Source: Sinorhizobium terangae
Lineage (GTDB): Bacteria > Pseudomonadota > Alphaproteobacteria > Rhizobiales > Rhizobiaceae
Direction: 5' to 3'
Length of the DNA: 64,000 nucleotides
Assembly (NCBI RefSeq): GCF_029714365.1
Contig: NZ_CP121659.1
Span: 2,232,001 to 2,296,000, forward strand
Part shown: piece by piece, positions 37,847-49,114 of the stretch
Numbering within the stretch: the first letter of the stretch is position 1
Layout: each line of letters begins with the position of its first letter
Notes under the pieces: generated by a model
The model's input: the letters and a program-made list of their open reading frames with translations, nothing else
Told to the model about the DNA's origin: nothing
Database searches by the model: none
Made by a program: the position numbers and the translations under genes

Positions 37847-39178
37847 TCAGAAACTCTCTTTCAACCACTGCCCCATGCGGGCGATGCGGCTGTTGCCGCC
37901 GCCGAAGGTGGAGAACATGCCGCCATGGGCAGCATGGGTCTCGAGATCGGCTACCTGGGGATAGATCATCAGTCCGACGGCCGTCGAAAACGCCGGGCCC
38001 TTGGCCGCGGTCGGCAGGCCGGACACGCCGAGCGGGCGGCCGATGCGGACATTGCGGGCGAGAATGCGCCGCGCGGCTTCCGGCAGGCCGGTCAACTGGC
38101 TGGCGCCGCCCGTCAGCACAATGCGTTTGCCGACGATCGGGCTGAAACCGGAGCGCTGGATGCGATCACGGATGAGCTCCAGCGTCTCCTCAATGCGGGC
38201 GCGAACGATGCGCGACACCAGTGCGCGCGGCACATGGGTCGGCTGGTCGCGATCGTCCTCTCCGATCGGCGGGACAGATACGATATCGCGCTCGTCGGCG
38301 CTGTTGGGCAGCGCTGAACCGTGCACGACCTTCAGCCGCTCGGCATCCTCGATGCGCGTCGAAAGCCCGCGCGCAAGATCGGTGGTGACATGGTGGCCAC
38401 CGAGGCTGACGGCGTCGGCGTGAACCAGCTTGCCTTCTGCGAAGACGGAAATCGTCGTCGTGCCGCCGCCCATGTCGATCGCCGCGCAGCCAAGCTCCAC
38501 CTCGTCGTCGACGAGTGCGGCAAGACCGCTGGCATAAGGCGTCGCAACAATACCCTCGACCGAGAGATGGGCGCGGTTGACGCAGAGCTCGAGGTTCTTG
38601 AGAGCAGCCCGCTCGACCGTCAGCACGTGCATATCCACGCCGAGGACGTCGCCGAACATCGCCAGCGGATCGCGGATGCCACGCTCGCCATCGAGCGAGA
38701 AGCCGGTCGGCAGCGAATGCAGGATCGCGCGGTCGGAGCGCTGCGACTGCTGGCCGGCAGCGGCGAGAACCTTCTTGAGATCGCTCGCATCGACTTCCTG
38801 CCCGCCGAGATCGATCGTCGCAGTGTAGACGTCGCTCTGGAGACGGCCTGCGGAAACATTGACGATCAGGCTGTCGATCGTCAGCCCCGCCATCCGCTCC
38901 GCGGCGTCGACCGCAAGACGAACGACACCTTCCGCCGCGTCGAGATCGGCGATGACGCCGTTCTTCACGCCGCGCGACTTTTGATGGCCGATGCCGATGA
39001 TTTCGATATTGTGGGTGCGACCGGGCAGGATCTGGCTTTCGGCGCGCGGCGTCAGCCGGCCAATCATGCAGACGATCTTGGTCGAGCCGATGTCTAGCAC
39101 CGAGACGACATGAGACCGCTTGGAAGACAGCGGCTTCAGGCGCGGAAGACCCAAATTGGAAGAACCGAACAAACTCAT
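37847..39178 (-). CDS. ftsA: Cell division protein FtsA
   Basis: Actin-like protein that ties FtsZ to the membrane. The 443-residue protein shows VVSVLDIGSTKIVCMIGRL (phosphate 1), AIDMGGGTTTISVFAEG (phosphate 2) and IVLTGGASQLTGLPEAA (adenosine motif). The last residues, RMGQWLKESF, form the membrane-binding amphipathic helix. Its ATG overlaps the ftsQ stop by four bases (ATGA). Confidence 0.96.
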   Translation of the reverse strand: MSLFGSSNLGLPRLKPLSSKRSHVVSVLDIGSTKIVCMIGRLTPRAESQILPGRTHNIEIIGIGHQKSRGVKNGVIADLDAAEGVVRLAVDAAERMAGLTIDSLIVNVSAGRLQSDVYTATIDLGGQEVDASDLKKVLAAAGQQSQRSDRAILHSLPTGFSLDGERGIRDPLAMFGDVLGVDMHVLTVERAALKNLELCVNRAHLSVEGIVATPYASGLAALVDDEVELGCAAIDMGGGTTTISVFAEGKLVHADAVSLGGHHVTTDLARGLSTRIEDAERLKVVHGSALPNSADERDIVSVPPIGEDDRDQPTHVPRALVSRIVRARIEETLELIRDRIQRSGFSPIVGKRIVLTGGASQLTGLPEAARRILARNVRIGRPLGVSGLPTAAKGPAFSTAVGLMIYPQVADLETHAAHGGMFSTFGGGNSRIARMGQWLKESF

Positions 39179-40104
39179 ATCCGCTTCTCCTGGGCTTTCA
39201 GCATCTTCTCCCTCGCCTTCAACGCGACTTCCCGCCGGGCAACGGCTTCCGGCGTCAATTGTACCGTGGTGCGGTCTTCAAGCCTCAGATCGACGGCGGC
39301 GATGTCGCGCTCCAGAAGCTGATGCTTCTCCTCCATGTCGGAGAGAACCTTCATCGCCCGCGCGACGTCGTCCTCCGGAAGCTTGACGATAATGCCGTTG
39401 TCGAGGCGCAGGTCCCACCGCCTGCTGGAAACGCGCACAAAAGCCTTCACGCGCGAGCGGAACTCCGGCCAGCGGGAGAATTCGTCATAGAAGCCGGCGG
39501 CCGCCGTCTCGGCATCGCGGCCGACGAACAGCGGCAAGGCCGCGAACTTGTTGTCGCGAAGCGGCGCGATGACGCTACCGCTACGCTCGATCAGCGACAG
39601 GTCGGAGCCGTGCTGCCAGATGCCGAAGGCTTTGCGCTCCTCGAGGTTCACCTCGATCGTGCCCGGATAGACCTTGCGCACGGTGACGTTCTGCACCCAG
39701 GGCAACTCGCTGATCAGCCTGCGGGCCTCGGCGATGTCGAGGGCCACTAGCGAGGTCGTGCCATCCAGCCCAAGCTGCTGCAGAATATCGATCTCGGACG
39801 TCTGCTCGTTGCCGGAAACCCGCACGTCCTCGATGGCAAAGCCGGCGGCGGTTGTCGAGGCCTGCGCGAAATTCTGCGTGTGGCCGCCGAGCGACATGCC
39901 GTAGAAGCCCGTCGCCGCCAAGAAGGCAGCAGCCGAAAGTGTGCCGGTATGCGCCGGAAAGCGGATGCGCCCGGTACCGAGGCTGACCAGGAAACGGACC
40001 ACCTTGCGCAATGGACGCGGCAGAACGAACGTCTCATCCGCCTCAGCGGCGACGCCGAGCGGGTGACGCACCCTTCTGCCCCTTCTGCCCCTCAACGCAA
40101 ACAC
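39175..40104 (-). CDS. ftsQ: Cell division protein FtsQ
   Basis: Bitopic divisome scaffold with a large periplasmic part. The 309-residue protein has a basic N-terminus, a membrane segment near residues 55-72, then the POTRA domain ([20 protein letters not shown]) and the FtsQ beta domain ([20 protein letters not shown]). I chose the GTG at 40104 because GGAGG lies seven bases upstream; an ATG at 40125 precedes this ribosome-binding site. The start overlaps the ddlB end by 13 bases. Confidence 0.93.
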   Translation of the reverse strand: MFALRGRRGRRVRHPLGVAAEADETFVLPRPLRKVVRFLVSLGTGRIRFPAHTGTLSAAAFLAATGFYGMSLGGHTQNFAQASTTAAGFAIEDVRVSGNEQTSEIDILQQLGLDGTTSLVALDIAEARRLISELPWVQNVTVRKVYPGTIEVNLEERKAFGIWQHGSDLSLIERSGSVIAPLRDNKFAALPLFVGRDAETAAAGFYDEFSRWPEFRSRVKAFVRVSSRRWDLRLDNGIIVKLPEDDVARAMKVLSDMEEKHQLLERDIAAVDLRLEDRTTVQLTPEAVARREVALKAREKMLKAQEKRI

Positions 40105-41018
40105 GATGCGTCCTCCACCATCCACCTGAGAAACTCACCAAACTGAAGGCCCGCATGCTGCGCCATCTCGGGCACCAGGGAGGTCGGGGTCATGCCGGGC
40201 TGGGTGTTGATTTCCAGCCAGATCAACTCGCCTTCGCCGGGACCGCGATCATCGAAGCGGAAGTCGGATCGGCTGACGCCGCGGCAACCGATTGCCTGAT
40301 GCGCCTTCAAAGCGAGTGTTTGTATTTTTTGGTAAATATTTGGTGAAATCTGTGCCGGAATGACGTGGCTTGAACCACCTTTTACGTATTTTGAATCATA
40401 ATCGTAGAAGGCGTGCCCCTGCGGAATGATCTCGGTAACGCCAAGCGCGACATCGCCCATGACACCGCAGGTCAACTCGCGGCCGGCGATGTAGCGCTCG
40501 ACCATGACGCGGTCGCCGTAGCGCCATTCGCTCGACGTGATCACCTGCGGCGGATGCGACTGGTCTTCCTTGACGATCACGACGCCGAAGCTCGAGCCTT
40601 CGCGCACCGGCTTGACCACATAGGGCGGCTTCATAGGGTGTTCGTTGCCGAATGTGCGCCGGTCCATGATCAGCGCCTCGGCGACCGGAATGCCGGAGGC
40701 CTTGGCAACATGCTTGGCCTGCGCCTTGTCCATGGCGAGAGCCGAGGCAAGCACGCCGGAATGAGTATAGGGGATCTCCAGATATTCCAGGATTCCCTGG
40801 ATCGTGCCGTCTTCGCCGAATGGGCCATGCAGGGCATTGAAAGCGACATCCGGGCGGAGATCGGCGAGAACCGCGGCCACGTCGCGACCGACGTCCACGC
40901 GAGTGACGCGATAGCCTTCGGCTTCGAGAGCATCGGCGCAGGCAGCCCCGGAAGACAGGCTCACCGGCCTCTCCGAGGAAAATCCGCCCATCAGGACAGC
41001 AACATGCCTGCCGCTCAT
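40092..41018 (-). CDS. ddlB: D-alanine--D-alanine ligase
   Basis: Makes the D-Ala-D-Ala dipeptide for peptidoglycan. The 308-residue ATP-grasp enzyme shows [17 protein letters not shown] at the start, [14 protein letters not shown], the [14 protein letters not shown]-binding segment, and [18 protein letters not shown] with the metal ligands. The ATG at 41018 (MSGRHVAVL) fits the family start. It is the first gene after the break caused by the opposite-strand transporter, so it needs its own promoter within 41019-41599 or read-through from further upstream. Confidence 0.95.
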   Translation of the reverse strand: MSGRHVAVLMGGFSSERPVSLSSGAACADALEAEGYRVTRVDVGRDVAAVLADLRPDVAFNALHGPFGEDGTIQGILEYLEIPYTHSGVLASALAMDKAQAKHVAKASGIPVAEALIMDRRTFGNEHPMKPPYVVKPVREGSSFGVVIVKEDQSHPPQVITSSEWRYGDRVMVERYIAGRELTCGVMGDVALGVTEIIPQGHAFYDYDSKYVKGGSSHVIPAQISPNIYQKIQTLALKAHQAIGCRGVSRSDFRFDDRGPGEGELIWLEINTQPGMTPTSLVPEMAQHAGLQFGEFLRWMVEDASCLR

Positions 41019-41599
41019 CAAAACCCCCAAACAATACGCCACTATTACAATGCTTGCTTGCGTCTGGCTGATTCCGGTTGCCGAGTCACCGGCGCCCGAA
41101 CAGGGCCACTAGAACGGCATTATGGTTAATGAACCGTTTACTTTGGTTAACTCTTCTCATGAAAAGCATCAGGTTCGCCGCCCAAAAACGCCTGACGAAA
41201 AGAGGTAATTAGGGGCAACTTCAGTGGCTTGCGCGACCACGTTGAGAAAGGAGTGCAGAAGCCGAAAAAATGATTGCGCCGGAAATCCTGGAACGACGAG
41301 GCGCCCTCCGCGAGTATAGCCACGCCAGCCATTAAGCGGGACACTCCCATTCGCAGACGATTTATCAGAGAACGATTAAGACCGTGATAGGGATGCCACC
41401 GCGACCTGCCCGCTGCCGAAAATTGAGGCATCCGACCGCATAGATCTCGTGAGCCATGCAGCAGCGGAATAATGCTGCGCGCGCCGCGAATTTAGTTCGC
41501 ATTTCTTACGAATTCCGACTTTCTCCCGATCGCAACTTGCGCTAAGAACCCGCCGACCGCCTCCCAAGACGGCACGACAATTCATACCAGGATAACACA
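41019..41599. promoter_or_regulatory. Divergent promoter region between ddlB and the MHS transporter
   Basis: A 581-base spacer, AT-richer than its neighbours, between genes read in opposite directions. It must serve both the ddlB-ftsQ-ftsA-ftsZ half of the cluster and the transporter. A 95-codon minus-strand frame (41147-41431) has no ribosome-binding site or recognisable domain, and I do not call it. I saw no repeat or hairpin that stands out. Confidence 0.5.
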
Positions 41600-42910
41600 A
41601 TGACAGACGCGACAACCTCGCTGTCGCCGAAGGATAGTGCGTTCGTTCGGCCGGCAGCGAATTCCCCCGCCCGGGTGCTGTTTGCGAGCCTCGTCGGCAC
41701 GACCATCGAATTCTTCGACTTCTATGTTTATGCGACCGCGGCGGTAATCATCTTCCCGCATCTCTTCTTTCCTTCGGCCGATCCGACCTCGGCGATGCTG
41801 CAATCCTTCGCCACCTTCTCGATCGCCTTTTTCGCCCGCCCCTTCGGCGCGGTGGTCTTCGGCCATTTCGGCGACAAGGTCGGCCGCAAGGCAACGCTGG
41901 TCGCGGCGCTGATGACTATGGGCGTTTCGACCGTCGTGATCGGTCTCCTGCCGACCCATACCACGATCGGCATCGCCGCGCCCCTCTTGCTTGCGCTGTG
42001 CCGCTTCGGCCAGGGCCTGGGGCTTGGCGGTGAATGGGGCGGCGCCGTGCTGCTGGCGACCGAGAATGCGCCGGAAGGCAAGCGGAGCTGGTATGCGATG
42101 TTCCCGCAACTCGGTGCGCCAATCGGCTTCATCCTTTCCGCCGGCATCTTCCTCGTGCTCGGCGAAGTGATGAGCGAAGAAGCCTTCCTCGCCTGGGGCT
42201 GGCGGGTTCCCTTTATCGCCAGCGTCCTGCTCGTCATCGTCGGCCTCTATGTCCGGCTGAAGATCACCGAGACACCGGAATTCCAGAAGGCGATCGACAA
42301 GCATGAGCGCGTTCAGGTTCCGGTCGCAGCCATCTTCCGCTCGCACAAGCGCAGCCTTGTGCTTGGCACTTTCGTGGCCCTCGCGACCTTCGTCCTGTTC
42401 TATCTGATGACCGTCTTCTCGCTCTCCTGGGGCACGGCGAAGCTCGGTTTTTCGCGCGAGCAGTTCCTGATCGTCCAGATGGTCGGCGTCGTCTTCTTCG
42501 GCCTGATGATTCCGGTCTCCGGCATTCTTTCGGATCGCTTTGGCCGACGGCTGGTTCTGGTGCTGACGACGATCGGCATCGGCATCTTCGGTCTCGCCAT
42601 GGCTCCGCTGATGACGAGCGGCCGTGGCGGCGCCTTCGCCTTCTCGATCATCGGCCTCGGCCTGATGGGGCTTACCTACGGGCCGATCGGCGCGGCACTC
42701 GCCGCCCCCTTCCCGACAGCCGTGCGCTACACCGGTGCATCGATGACCTTCAACCTCGCCGGCATATTTGGCGCATCGCTGGCGCCCTATATCGCCACCT
42801 GGCTCGCGACCAACTACAGCCTCGGCCATGTCGGCTATTACCTGCTTGCAGCCGCGCTGATCACGCTCGCCTGCCTGCTGCTATCAAAGGAAGAAGAAGT
42901 CTCCGGCTGA
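41600..42910 (+). CDS. MHS-family metabolite:proton symporter (MFS)
   Basis: A 436-residue twelve-segment transporter. The opening VLFASLVGTTIEFFDFYVYA and the loop HFGDKVGRKATLV are MHS-family hallmarks (relatives: ShiA, KgtP, ProP), as is GQGLGLGGEWGGAVLLATEN. The substrate, likely an organic acid or osmolyte, cannot be read. It is transcribed against the dcw genes on either side and ends in a terminator shared with murB. It is an insertion in an otherwise one-directional cluster. Confidence 0.9.
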   Translation: MTDATTSLSPKDSAFVRPAANSPARVLFASLVGTTIEFFDFYVYATAAVIIFPHLFFPSADPTSAMLQSFATFSIAFFARPFGAVVFGHFGDKVGRKATLVAALMTMGVSTVVIGLLPTHTTIGIAAPLLLALCRFGQGLGLGGEWGGAVLLATENAPEGKRSWYAMFPQLGAPIGFILSAGIFLVLGEVMSEEAFLAWGWRVPFIASVLLVIVGLYVRLKITETPEFQKAIDKHERVQVPVAAIFRSHKRSLVLGTFVALATFVLFYLMTVFSLSWGTAKLGFSREQFLIVQMVGVVFFGLMIPVSGILSDRFGRRLVLVLTTIGIGIFGLAMAPLMTSGRGGAFAFSIIGLGLMGLTYGPIGAALAAPFPTAVRYTGASMTFNLAGIFGASLAPYIATWLATNYSLGHVGYYLLAAALITLACLLLSKEEEVSG

Positions 42911-42932
42911 CGGCAGTTCCAAGCAAACAGCA

Positions 42933-42967
42933 AAAGGGCCGCGACGGTGACTCCGTCGCGGCCCTTT
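42933..42967. terminator. Bidirectional terminator between the transporter and murB
   Basis: A perfect 15-base-pair stem, AAAGGGCCGCGACGG (42933-42947) with its complement (42953-42967), flanked by A and T runs on the two sides, so it can end transcripts from both directions. Confidence 0.92.
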
Positions 42968-42985
42968 CGCTTTCATGCTTCCGGC

Positions 42986-43960
42986 TCAGGCGATGCCGCG
43001 GCCGAGGAATTCCTTGATCTCGTAGCCCGGCATGAAATTGCCGATGCGCTTGATTTCCCATTCGAGACGAACGCCGGAATGCTCCAGCACGCGTGACCGC
43101 ACAGTCTCGCCGAGATATTCGAGCTCGTAGCCGGTCGACTGTCCGGTGTTTATCATGAAGTTGCAGTGGAGCGGCGACATCTGCGCGCTGCCGATCATCA
43201 TGCCGCGGCAACCCGCCTCATCGATGAGTTTCCAGGCGGAGTGGCCTTCCGGGTTCTTGAAGGTCGAGCCACCGGTCTTCTCGCGGATCGGCTGCACCGT
43301 CTCGCGATGCTGGCGCACCGCGTCCATGTCGGTGCGGATCTTGTTCTTGTCTTCCGGATATCCTTCGAAAATCGCGTGCGTGAAGATCAAGTCCTTCGCC
43401 GCTGCAGTGTGACGATAGGAATATCCCATGTCGGCATTGCTCAGCACATGCTTTTTGCCTTTGCGGTCGACCGCATGGACCTCCACAACCCGCTCGCGCG
43501 TCTCGCCGCCGTTTGCCCCGGCGTTCATCCGGAGCGCGCCGCCGATCGAGCCCGGAATGCCGTAGTAGAAATAGAAGCCGCCAATGCCATGATCGAGGGC
43601 CATGGCCGCGATGTTCTTGTCGGGGCAGATGGTACCTGCCTTGATGCGGTTTTCGCCGACGAGTTCGAGATCGCCAAAACCCTTGGCCGAAAGGCGGATG
43701 ACGACGCCCGGTATGCCGCCGTCGCGCACGAGCAGGTTGGAGCCGACGCCGATCACCATGACCGGAACCTCCTCCGGCACGAGCTTCAGGAAGGTGACGA
43801 GATCGTCCGTGTCGTGCGGCTGGAACATGAGCTCGGCAAGCCCGCCGGCGCGAAACCAGGTCACCCGGTCCATCGGGGCATCGGGCGTGATGCGTCCGCG
43901 GACTGCGCTGACGCCGCTTCCGAGCGCTTCGAGAAGTCTTTCACCGTTAACCTGTTTCAT
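42986..43960 (-). CDS. murB: UDP-N-acetylenolpyruvoylglucosamine reductase MurB
   Basis: FAD enzyme completing UDP-MurNAc with NADPH. The 324-residue protein has the FAD-binding [40 protein letters not shown] and YSYRHTAA, and the [20 protein letters not shown] segment that carries the catalytic Ser. The ATG at 43960 ([10 protein letters not shown]) lies two bases after murC. A bidirectional terminator after it separates this half of the cluster from ddlB. Confidence 0.95.
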   Translation of the reverse strand: MKQVNGERLLEALGSGVSAVRGRITPDAPMDRVTWFRAGGLAELMFQPHDTDDLVTFLKLVPEEVPVMVIGVGSNLLVRDGGIPGVVIRLSAKGFGDLELVGENRIKAGTICPDKNIAAMALDHGIGGFYFYYGIPGSIGGALRMNAGANGGETRERVVEVHAVDRKGKKHVLSNADMGYSYRHTAAAKDLIFTHAIFEGYPEDKNKIRTDMDAVRQHRETVQPIREKTGGSTFKNPEGHSAWKLIDEAGCRGMMIGSAQMSPLHCNFMINTGQSTGYELEYLGETVRSRVLEHSGVRLEWEIKRIGNFMPGYEIKEFLGRGIA

Positions 43961-43962
43961 GC

Positions 43963-45372
43963 TCAAATTCCTGAAATATTCGCGAGTTCCTTGGGAAGGG
44001 CCGCAGCCCAATAGGTAATGCTGCCGGCCCCCAAGAGAACCACAAAATCGCCCGCCTGCGCAATCTTCGAGACGATCGGCGCGATCGCCTCCTGCCCGGG
44101 AACGTAACGCGCGTCGCGATGCCCTGCCGCCTTGATGCGGTTGACCAGCACTTCCGAATCCACCCCGTCGATCGCGTCTTCACCCGCCGCATAGACCGGC
44201 GCGATCAGGATCGTGTCGGCATCATTGAAGCAGGAGGCGAAGTCCTCGAAAAGGCTCGAAAGACGGCTGTAGCGATGCGGCTGGTGAACGGCGATGATCC
44301 GGCCCTGGCAGGCCTCACGCGCCGCCCTCAGCACCGCCTTGATCTCGACCGGGTGATGGCCATAGTCGTCGAAGATGCGCGCCCCGTTCCACTCGCCGGT
44401 GAGCGTGAAGCGCCGCTTGACGCCACCAAAGGCGGCGAGCCCTTTCGCGATATCCTCCGGCTTGATGCCGAGGCGCTGGGCGACGGCAATCGCGGCCGTG
44501 GCGTTGGAAACGTTGTGGCGGCCGGGCATAGGCAGCCGCAGATCCTTCATCGTGATCACCTGACCCGTGCGGCGGCGGCGAATCTCGATATCGAAGACGG
44601 AGGTCGCGCCGTCCATGCGGATATTGTGGTAGCGCACGTCCGCCTGCGGGTTCTCGCCATAGCTGACGACCTTGCGGTCCTCGATCTTGGCGACCATCGC
44701 CTGGACCTCGGGGTGATCGAGGCAGAGCACACCGAAGCCATAGAAGGGCACGTTCTCGACGAACTGTCGGAAAGCAGCGCGCACGGCGTCGAAATTGCCG
44801 TAGTGGTCGAGATGTTCGGGGTCGATATTGGTGACCACTGCGATATCGGCGGGCAGCTTCAGGAAGGTCCCGTCCGACTCGTCCGCCTCGACCACCATCC
44901 ATTCGCCGGCACCCATGCGCGCATTCGTGCCGTAAGCATTGATGATCCCACCATTGATGACCGTCGGATCGAGTCCGCCGGCGTCCAGAAGCGCCGCGAT
45001 CATCGAGGTCGTCGTCGTCTTGCCGTGCGTGCCGCCGATGGCGATCGCGTTGCGGAAGCGCATGAGCTCGGCCAGCATTTCGGCGCGCCGCACCACCGGC
45101 AGGAACTTTTCGCGCGCGGCGATCAGCTCGGGATTGTCCTTTTTGATCGCCGTCGAGACGACGACGACCTCGGCATCGCCGAGGTTTTCAGCCTTATGGC
45201 CGACGGAGATCTTGATGCCCTTCTCGCTAAGGCGCTGCACGTTGGCGCTGTCCGACTGATCCGACCCCTGCACCCGATGCCCGAGATTATGCAGCACCTC
45301 TGCGATGCCGCTCATGCCGATGCCGCCGATACCGATGAAATGTACGAGCCCGATCGTCTTCGGCATTTTCAT
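43963..45372 (-). CDS. murC: UDP-N-acetylmuramate--L-alanine ligase MurC
   Basis: Adds L-Ala, the first residue of the stem peptide. The 469-residue Mur ligase has the N-terminal UDP-binding [19 protein letters not shown], the ATP loop [14 protein letters not shown] and [16 protein letters not shown]. Its ATG overlaps the murG stop (ATGA). Confidence 0.96.
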   Translation of the reverse strand: MKMPKTIGLVHFIGIGGIGMSGIAEVLHNLGHRVQGSDQSDSANVQRLSEKGIKISVGHKAENLGDAEVVVVSTAIKKDNPELIAAREKFLPVVRRAEMLAELMRFRNAIAIGGTHGKTTTTSMIAALLDAGGLDPTVINGGIINAYGTNARMGAGEWMVVEADESDGTFLKLPADIAVVTNIDPEHLDHYGNFDAVRAAFRQFVENVPFYGFGVLCLDHPEVQAMVAKIEDRKVVSYGENPQADVRYHNIRMDGATSVFDIEIRRRRTGQVITMKDLRLPMPGRHNVSNATAAIAVAQRLGIKPEDIAKGLAAFGGVKRRFTLTGEWNGARIFDDYGHHPVEIKAVLRAAREACQGRIIAVHQPHRYSRLSSLFEDFASCFNDADTILIAPVYAAGEDAIDGVDSEVLVNRIKAAGHRDARYVPGQEAIAPIVSKIAQAGDFVVLLGAGSITYWAAALPKELANISGI

Positions 45373-46493
45373 GAGCGTGTTTCCTTGAATTTCTCGACTG
45401 TCAAACCGCTGGCAATAGCCTCTACGAGGGATGCAAGCAAGCGCGCGGCGTCCGGTTTGCCGGTTTCGCGGGCACTGGCGGCCATTTGCGCCAGGGACTG
45501 TGGATTGTTCATCGCGTCGGCGAGGATGCCCGCAAGCCGTTCGGCGCTGAGCTCGGCCTGCGCGATAACGCGGGCACCGCCCTTGGCCGCAAGTGCGGCC
45601 GCATTCGCCGCCTGATCGTGGTCAAGGGCATAGGGATAGGGCACGAGGATCGCCGGCCTGCCGATCACCGCAAGCTCGGAGACGGTCGATGCGCCCGAGC
45701 GGCAAACGACGAGCTGGGCGGCTGCTATCCGCGCCGCCATGTCGTTGAAGAAGGGAGAGACTTCCGCCGGAACGCCGAGTTTGTCGTAAGTCGCGATTAC
45801 GCCTTCACGGTCCTCGGGACGCGCCTGCTGCGTGACCCGCAAGCGCTGACGCGTGGCGTCGTCGAGACGGCAGATCGCCTGCGGCATCGCTTGCGAGAAA
45901 TATTGCGCGCCCTGGCTGCCGCCGAATACGACCAGATGGAATGGTGCGTCGCGCATCGAATCCGCGTAGGGCACGCCCGCCGCCTCGAGCACGGGTGGAC
46001 GCACGGGATTGCCGGTCGTCACCGTTTTCGTCGCGAAAACCCCGGTGCCTTCGGGAAGAAAGCCGCCGGCAATTGCCTGCACGCGTGAGGCCAGCATCTT
46101 ATTGGCCCGTCCCATCACGGCATTCTGCTCGTGGATGATTGACGGCACTCCCATGCCGGTCGCGGCGAGCAGCGGCGGCACCGTCGGGTAGCCCCCGAAA
46201 CCAATCACTGCTTTGGGCTTCAGGCGCGTGATCAGGCGCCGCGCCGCACGCAAGCCAGTCCAGAGCTTCCAGACCGATCGCGCCAGCTTGATCGGGTTCT
46301 TCGAGCCGATCGTCGCCGAAGGCACGATGTGGATCTCGTCTGCCGGAAATCGGCCGGCAAAGCGCTCGGCGCGGCTGTCCGTCACCAGATGCACGTCGTA
46401 GCCGGACGCCTTCAGCTCATGCGCCAGCGCTTCGGCGGGAAAGAGGTGGCCGCCGGTGCCCCCGGCGGCAAGAAGAATGATGCCTTTGCTCAT
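45369..46493 (-). CDS. murG: Lipid II synthase MurG
   Basis: Transfers GlcNAc to lipid I at the inner face of the membrane. The 374-residue GT-B glycosyltransferase shows [49 protein letters not shown] and [19 protein letters not shown] (UDP-GlcNAc site). It starts three bases after the ftsW stop. Confidence 0.96.
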   Translation of the reverse strand: MSKGIILLAAGGTGGHLFPAEALAHELKASGYDVHLVTDSRAERFAGRFPADEIHIVPSATIGSKNPIKLARSVWKLWTGLRAARRLITRLKPKAVIGFGGYPTVPPLLAATGMGVPSIIHEQNAVMGRANKMLASRVQAIAGGFLPEGTGVFATKTVTTGNPVRPPVLEAAGVPYADSMRDAPFHLVVFGGSQGAQYFSQAMPQAICRLDDATRQRLRVTQQARPEDREGVIATYDKLGVPAEVSPFFNDMAARIAAAQLVVCRSGASTVSELAVIGRPAILVPYPYALDHDQAANAAALAAKGGARVIAQAELSAERLAGILADAMNNPQSLAQMAASARETGKPDAARLLASLVEAIASGLTVEKFKETRS

Positions 46494-46496
46494 GAC

Positions 46497-47651
46497 TTAC
46501 TCCGCCGGCATTCCGACACCGGATCGAAAGAGGCTGCGCTCCACGGCGCGCTTCTCGGGCCGGTGACGGGTCAATGCCAGGATGAATCCGGCCGTCACGC
46601 AGATCGCCACCATCGAGGAGCCGCCATAGGAAATCAGCGGCAGGGTCATGCCCTTGGCCGGAAGCAACTCGAGGTTCACGCCAATGTTGATCATCGACTG
46701 GATGCCGAGTTGCAGCACAAGACCGGCAACGGCAAAGCGGTTGAAATCGTTCCGCTCGCGGAAGGCATGGCTGAGACCACGCATGACCAGGAAGGAAAAG
46801 ATCAGCACGATGACCATGCAGAAGACGATGCCGAACTCTTCGGCAGCCACGGAAAACACAAAGTCGGTGTGGCTGTCGGGAATGATGCGCTTGACGACAC
46901 CTTCTCCCGGGCCGCGGCCGAACCAGTCGCCGCGAATGATCGCCTCGCGGGCCGTATCCACCTGGAAGGTATCGCCCTCGCCGGTCAGGAACCGGTCGAT
47001 GCGACCGGCGACGTGCGGCAGCATGGTATAGGCGACGAAGAAACCGCCGACCGCGGCGCCCGCAAGCACGATAATCCAGAGCCACGGCATGCCGGCCATG
47101 AAGAACATGCCGCCCCAGACCGCCGTGGTCAGGATGGTCTGGCCAAGATCCGGCTGGGCGACAAGAAGCGCCCCGACGATCCCGAAAAGCAGGATGGCGA
47201 AGAGATTACCTGGGATTTCCGGCTGCCGTGCGTGCTCGGAGAAAAGCCAGGCGCAGACGACAACGAAGGCCGGCTTCATGAATTCCGAGGGCTGGATAGA
47301 AATGCCGCCGATCGATATCCAGCGCAGAGAGCCCTTGACCTCCTGGCCGACGAAGAGAACCAGCACCATCATCCCGAGCGAGACGCCGAGCAGGATGATC
47401 GCTGCGCGCCTGACCTGGCGTGGCGAAAGGAAGGAGATGCCGACCATCACTGCGAGCGACGGCAGGAGGAAGAGCGCATGACGCTTGACGAAGTGGAAGC
47501 TGTCGAGGCCGAGCCGTTCGGCAACCGGCGGACTTGCCGCGAAGGAGAGCATGAAGCCGACGCCCATCAGGAGGATGAAGGTCGCCAGAAACAACCTGTC
47601 GATCGTCCAGAACCAGTCGGCCACGGGGCCACGTTCGGCTCGGCTTACCAT
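46497..47651 (-). CDS. ftsW: Septal peptidoglycan polymerase FtsW
   Basis: SEDS-family glycosyltransferase of the divisome, 384 residues with about ten membrane segments. SIGGISIQPSEFMKPAFVVV, QPDLGQTILTTAVWGGMFF and LISYGGSSMVAICVTAGFIL are SEDS hallmarks. I chose the ATG at 47651 (MVSRAERGPVADWF) with GGGGACAG upstream; a frame from 47687 is longer. It works with FtsI, encoded upstream. Confidence 0.95.
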   Translation of the reverse strand: MVSRAERGPVADWFWTIDRLFLATFILLMGVGFMLSFAASPPVAERLGLDSFHFVKRHALFLLPSLAVMVGISFLSPRQVRRAAIILLGVSLGMMVLVLFVGQEVKGSLRWISIGGISIQPSEFMKPAFVVVCAWLFSEHARQPEIPGNLFAILLFGIVGALLVAQPDLGQTILTTAVWGGMFFMAGMPWLWIIVLAGAAVGGFFVAYTMLPHVAGRIDRFLTGEGDTFQVDTAREAIIRGDWFGRGPGEGVVKRIIPDSHTDFVFSVAAEEFGIVFCMVIVLIFSFLVMRGLSHAFRERNDFNRFAVAGLVLQLGIQSMINIGVNLELLPAKGMTLPLISYGGSSMVAICVTAGFILALTRHRPEKRAVERSLFRSGVGMPAE

Positions 47652-47715
47652 CTGTCTGTCCCCTTTTCCGGCGCAGGTCTGCGCCAATGTCCATCCTTCA
47701 GGCCGGCTCCGCTCG

Positions 47716-49107
47716 TCAGACGAGCATGGTCACGCCTTCGAGTGCTGCCACATGCCCGACAAAGGCATCTCCACGCACCTCGAAATTCTTGTACTGATCG
47801 AAGCTTGCGCAAGCCGGGGAGAGCATCACGGCGGAAGGCCCGCCCTCGTCTCGTGCCGCATCCGCCGCCGCATGCGCGACCGCCTTCTCCAGCGTCCCGG
47901 AAATCTCGTAGGGCACGGCCTCGCCGAGCGTCGCTGCAAAGGCCGGCGCGGCCTCGCCGATCAGATAGGCCTTGACGATCTTCGGGAAGAACGGCACCAG
48001 CGACGTGATGCCGCCCTCCTTCGGCAGACCGCCGGCGATCCAGTAGATGCGATCGTAGCTCGAAAGTGCTGGCGCCGCGGCATCCGCATTGGTCGCCTTG
48101 CTGTCGTTGACGAAGACGACGTCACCTTTCTTGCCCACGGGCTGCATCCGGTGTTTAAGTCCCGGGAAGCTGCGCAGCCCATCGATAATGTCCTTCTCGT
48201 TGACATCGACCGCCAGGCAAGCGGCAATTGCGGCAGCGGCATTCTGTGCATTATGCCCTCCGCGCAGCGTCTGGATCCCTTCAAGGTCTGCGAACAGCGA
48301 AGACGTGCCGCCGCTTGCGCGCATCAGCCGCGAGCCCTCGGCATAAAACCCGTCGGCAAGCGCATTCCGACGCGAAATGCGCACGACCCTGGTTCCGGCG
48401 CGCTCCACCCGATCGGCAATCAGGCTCGAGAAGCTGTCATCGACGCCGACGATCGCCGTGCCGCTTCCGGCCACCAGCCGCTCCTTGATACTGGCATAGT
48501 GCTGCATCGTGCCGTGCCGGTCCAAATGGTCCGGCGTCAGGTTCAGCAGGACGCCGGCCGTGGGCTCAAGCGTCGGCGCAAGATCGATCTGATAGGAGGA
48601 GCATTCCACCACGTAGCAGCGCTCGGCCTTCGGCGGATCGAGCGTCAGCACCGCGGTGCCGATGTTGCCGCCAAGCTGGGTGTCCCGCCCGCTTTCTCTG
48701 AGGATATGGGCGATCAGCGCGGTCGTGGTCGACTTGCCGTTGGTGCCGGTGATGGCGATGAACGGGCAATCGGGGGCGTGAACCCGGCGCTCACGCACGA
48801 AAAGTTCCACGTCGCCGATGATCTCGACGCCAGCGTGGCGGGCGAGATCGACCGTCCAATGGGGCTTCGGATGCGTCAACGGCACGCCGGGAGAAAGCAC
48901 GAAGGCGGCAAAGGCCGACCAATCGACGCTGCGCAGACCGGCCGTCGAAAGCCCTGCAGCCGCGGCCTTGGCGACGCTGTCCGGATTATCGTCCCAGGCG
49001 ACGACCTCCGCCCCGCCTGCGACCAGCGCTTGCGCTGTCGCGAGGCCCGAACCGCCGAGCCCGAAGAGCGCGACCTTCTTGTCCTTGAATGTGGTGACCG
49101 GAATCAT
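47716..49107 (-). CDS. murD: UDP-N-acetylmuramoylalanine--D-glutamate ligase MurD
   Basis: Adds D-Glu to UDP-MurNAc-L-Ala. The 463-residue protein has [20 protein letters not shown] at the start, the ATP loop [36 protein letters not shown] and [17 protein letters not shown]. It lies seven bases after mraY. Confidence 0.96.
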   Translation of the reverse strand: MIPVTTFKDKKVALFGLGGSGLATAQALVAGGAEVVAWDDNPDSVAKAAAAGLSTAGLRSVDWSAFAAFVLSPGVPLTHPKPHWTVDLARHAGVEIIGDVELFVRERRVHAPDCPFIAITGTNGKSTTTALIAHILRESGRDTQLGGNIGTAVLTLDPPKAERCYVVECSSYQIDLAPTLEPTAGVLLNLTPDHLDRHGTMQHYASIKERLVAGSGTAIVGVDDSFSSLIADRVERAGTRVVRISRRNALADGFYAEGSRLMRASGGTSSLFADLEGIQTLRGGHNAQNAAAAIAACLAVDVNEKDIIDGLRSFPGLKHRMQPVGKKGDVVFVNDSKATNADAAAPALSSYDRIYWIAGGLPKEGGITSLVPFFPKIVKAYLIGEAAPAFAATLGEAVPYEISGTLEKAVAHAAADAARDEGGPSAVMLSPACASFDQYKNFEVRGDAFVGHVAALEGVTMLV

Positions 49108-49114
49108 CGCGCCG

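Noticed and set aside
36023..38317. 764-codon plus-strand frame opposite ftsZ and ftsA
   Set aside because: It spans two well-supported genes on the other strand and has no recognisable family.
41147..41431. 95-codon minus-strand frame in the ddlB-transporter spacer
   Set aside because: No ribosome-binding site, no signal peptide and no family seen; the composition resembles translated spacer.
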